A DNA stretch of 64,000 bases from Streptomyces sp. BK340 (GTDB lineage: Bacteria > Actinomycetota > Actinomycetes > Streptomycetales > Streptomycetaceae): NCBI RefSeq assembly GCF_007827595.1, contig NZ_VISR01000036.1, positions 1 through 64,000 of the forward strand. Reading direction: 5' to 3'. Position numbers and translations under genes: made by a program. Shown here in pieces: positions 63,395-64,000 of the stretch (within the stretch, counting starts at the first letter, position 1; the number at the start of each line of letters is the position of its first letter). The notes below the pieces were generated by a model. That model saw only the letters and a list, made by a program, of their open reading frames with translations. It searched no databases and was not told where the DNA came from.

Positions 63395-64000
63395 TCAGCA
63401 GGGGAAGGTGCCGCTGTAGATGGCGTGTCCGTGGGAGGAACTTCCGGAGCCGAAGCCGTAGATGCCGTCGTCGCTCCAGACCGCTTCGCGGAAGCCGTTG
63501 ACGCAGATCGACGTCGGTGCGATCGCGAAGCCCTCCAGGTTGTCGGTCGGCATGACGGCCGGGTTCGTGTAGGTCACGTCCGGAACGATCGCACCGCTGG
63601 CGTTGACCTTCATGAGAGTGTGCGTCTCGCCGCAGGTGTTGTCGCAGGTCGCGATGATGCGCTGGGTTCCGGCGTCGAACGTCACGTCCATCACGGAGGC
63701 CTTGCCGGTCGCAATCGTGCCGAACGTGGTGAACGTGCCGTCGGAGTTCAGGCCGTAGACGTGCAGCGTGCCGTCCCACTCCAGGCCGGCGAAGAACAGG
63801 CCCGCCCCGTGCAGCGGGTAGTTCGCCGGGTTGTAGGCGGCGCCGGTGAGCGGGTCGACCCAGCCGTTCGCGGTCAGCCAGCTGTCCGGTACGTAGCCGA
63901 CACCCTCGAAGCCCAGGTTGGCGTCGTCCTTGCTGCCGGTGTTGAGCTGCGGGAACTGCGAGGTCATGTCCCACTGGTGGATCGGCGTCAGCGTCGACCC
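63395..64000 (-). CDS. Secreted protein, C-terminal part (runs off the window)
   Basis: The minus-strand frame is open from the right edge to TGA/TAG at 63395, at least 200 residues. It has a beta-rich repeat pattern (GFEGVGYVPDSWL, GAGLFFAGLEWDGTLHVYGL, GTFTTFGTIATGKASVMDVTF, IIATCDNTCGETHTLMKVN and NLEGFAIAPTS) and ends in Cys. The GFEGVGYVPD and LEGFAIAP repeats suggest an extracellular beta-propeller like those of secreted phytase- or esterase-like proteins. The start and signal peptide are outside the window. Confidence 0.7.
   Translation of the reverse strand, partial: GSTLTPIHQWDMTSQFPQLNTGSKDDANLGFEGVGYVPDSWLTANGWVDPLTGAAYNPANYPLHGAGLFFAGLEWDGTLHVYGLNSDGTFTTFGTIATGKASVMDVTFDAGTQRIIATCDNTCGETHTLMKVNASGAIVPDVTYTNPAVMPTDNLEGFAIAPTSICVNGFREAVWSDDGIYGFGSGSSSHGHAIYSGTFPC

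Overview
The window looks like part of a Streptomyces (or close relative) chromosome. Coding regions are very GC-rich with G/C at third positions. GTG starts and 4-base ATGA/GTGA overlaps are common, and the gene families are typical: a SigE-type sigma factor, a DUF4097 lipoprotein, DUF317 fragments, a single-domain beta/gamma-crystallin-like secreted protein, a PAS/GAF/PP2C phosphatase and a cold-shock protein. Transposase remnants, truncated genes and recombinase fragments are unusually dense in 0-1, 5-11, 18-25, 40-46 and 50-59 kb, which suggests an accessory region or chromosome arm.

Layout. 0-8.5 kb: transposase debris, secreted and lipoprotein genes, an XRE regulator with an extracytoplasmic domain, cspA, an intact IS5-type transposase and an NADP-dependent oxidoreductase. 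8.9-10.6 kb: a broken IS110 element abutted by an IS5-type element. That element has removed the front of a ferredoxin gene, leaving ferredoxin stump - ferredoxin reductase - cytochrome P450 (frameshifted), convergent with a thiamine-diphosphate 2-oxoacid decarboxylase. 15.7-18.5 kb: an OhrR/MarR-like regulator divergent from two paralogous HSL-type hydrolases, one exported. 18.7-25 kb: fragments of an integrated element (two DUF317 pieces, two integrase pieces) around an intact divergent pair, phoU and a PAS-PAS-GAF-PP2C phosphatase.

25-39.5 kb is the most coherent part. A plus-strand unit (cysteine-containing leader peptide - metY - metX - quinone oxidoreductase - LLM flavoprotein) meets a minus-strand operon head on. 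That operon starts with a leader peptide ending in three cysteines and continues with a TauD-like micro-ORF, sulfonate-type ABC importer (permease, ATPase, binding lipoprotein), DszA/SnaA-type monooxygenase, ABC-2 exporter pair, AprA-like flavoprotein and AprB-like ferredoxin. A third leader peptide of the same family sits 44 bases before a Tat-exported vanadium haloperoxidase. I infer a cysteine/sulfate-responsive organosulfur uptake and desulfurisation island feeding sulfide to MetX/MetY.

40-49 kb: a pentapeptide-repeat gene with two in-frame TAG codons, an acyl-CoA (propionyl-type) synthetase, a decayed alcohol dehydrogenase, a secreted cyclophilin and a sigma/PQQ-propeller pair. 49-64 kb: secreted beta-sandwich and DUF4097 proteins, membrane proteins, a DHFR-fold reductase, a HAD hydrolase, a TPR protein, a TnpB remnant, an amidohydrolase, a DUF2975-HTH pair with two palindromes, and a secreted protein running off the right edge.

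Many otherwise intact genes carry a single-base deletion in a C or G run. Restoring one base gives a full-length product each time. Unpolished sequence is a serious alternative to real gene loss, so I mark these genes as frameshifted rather than dead.
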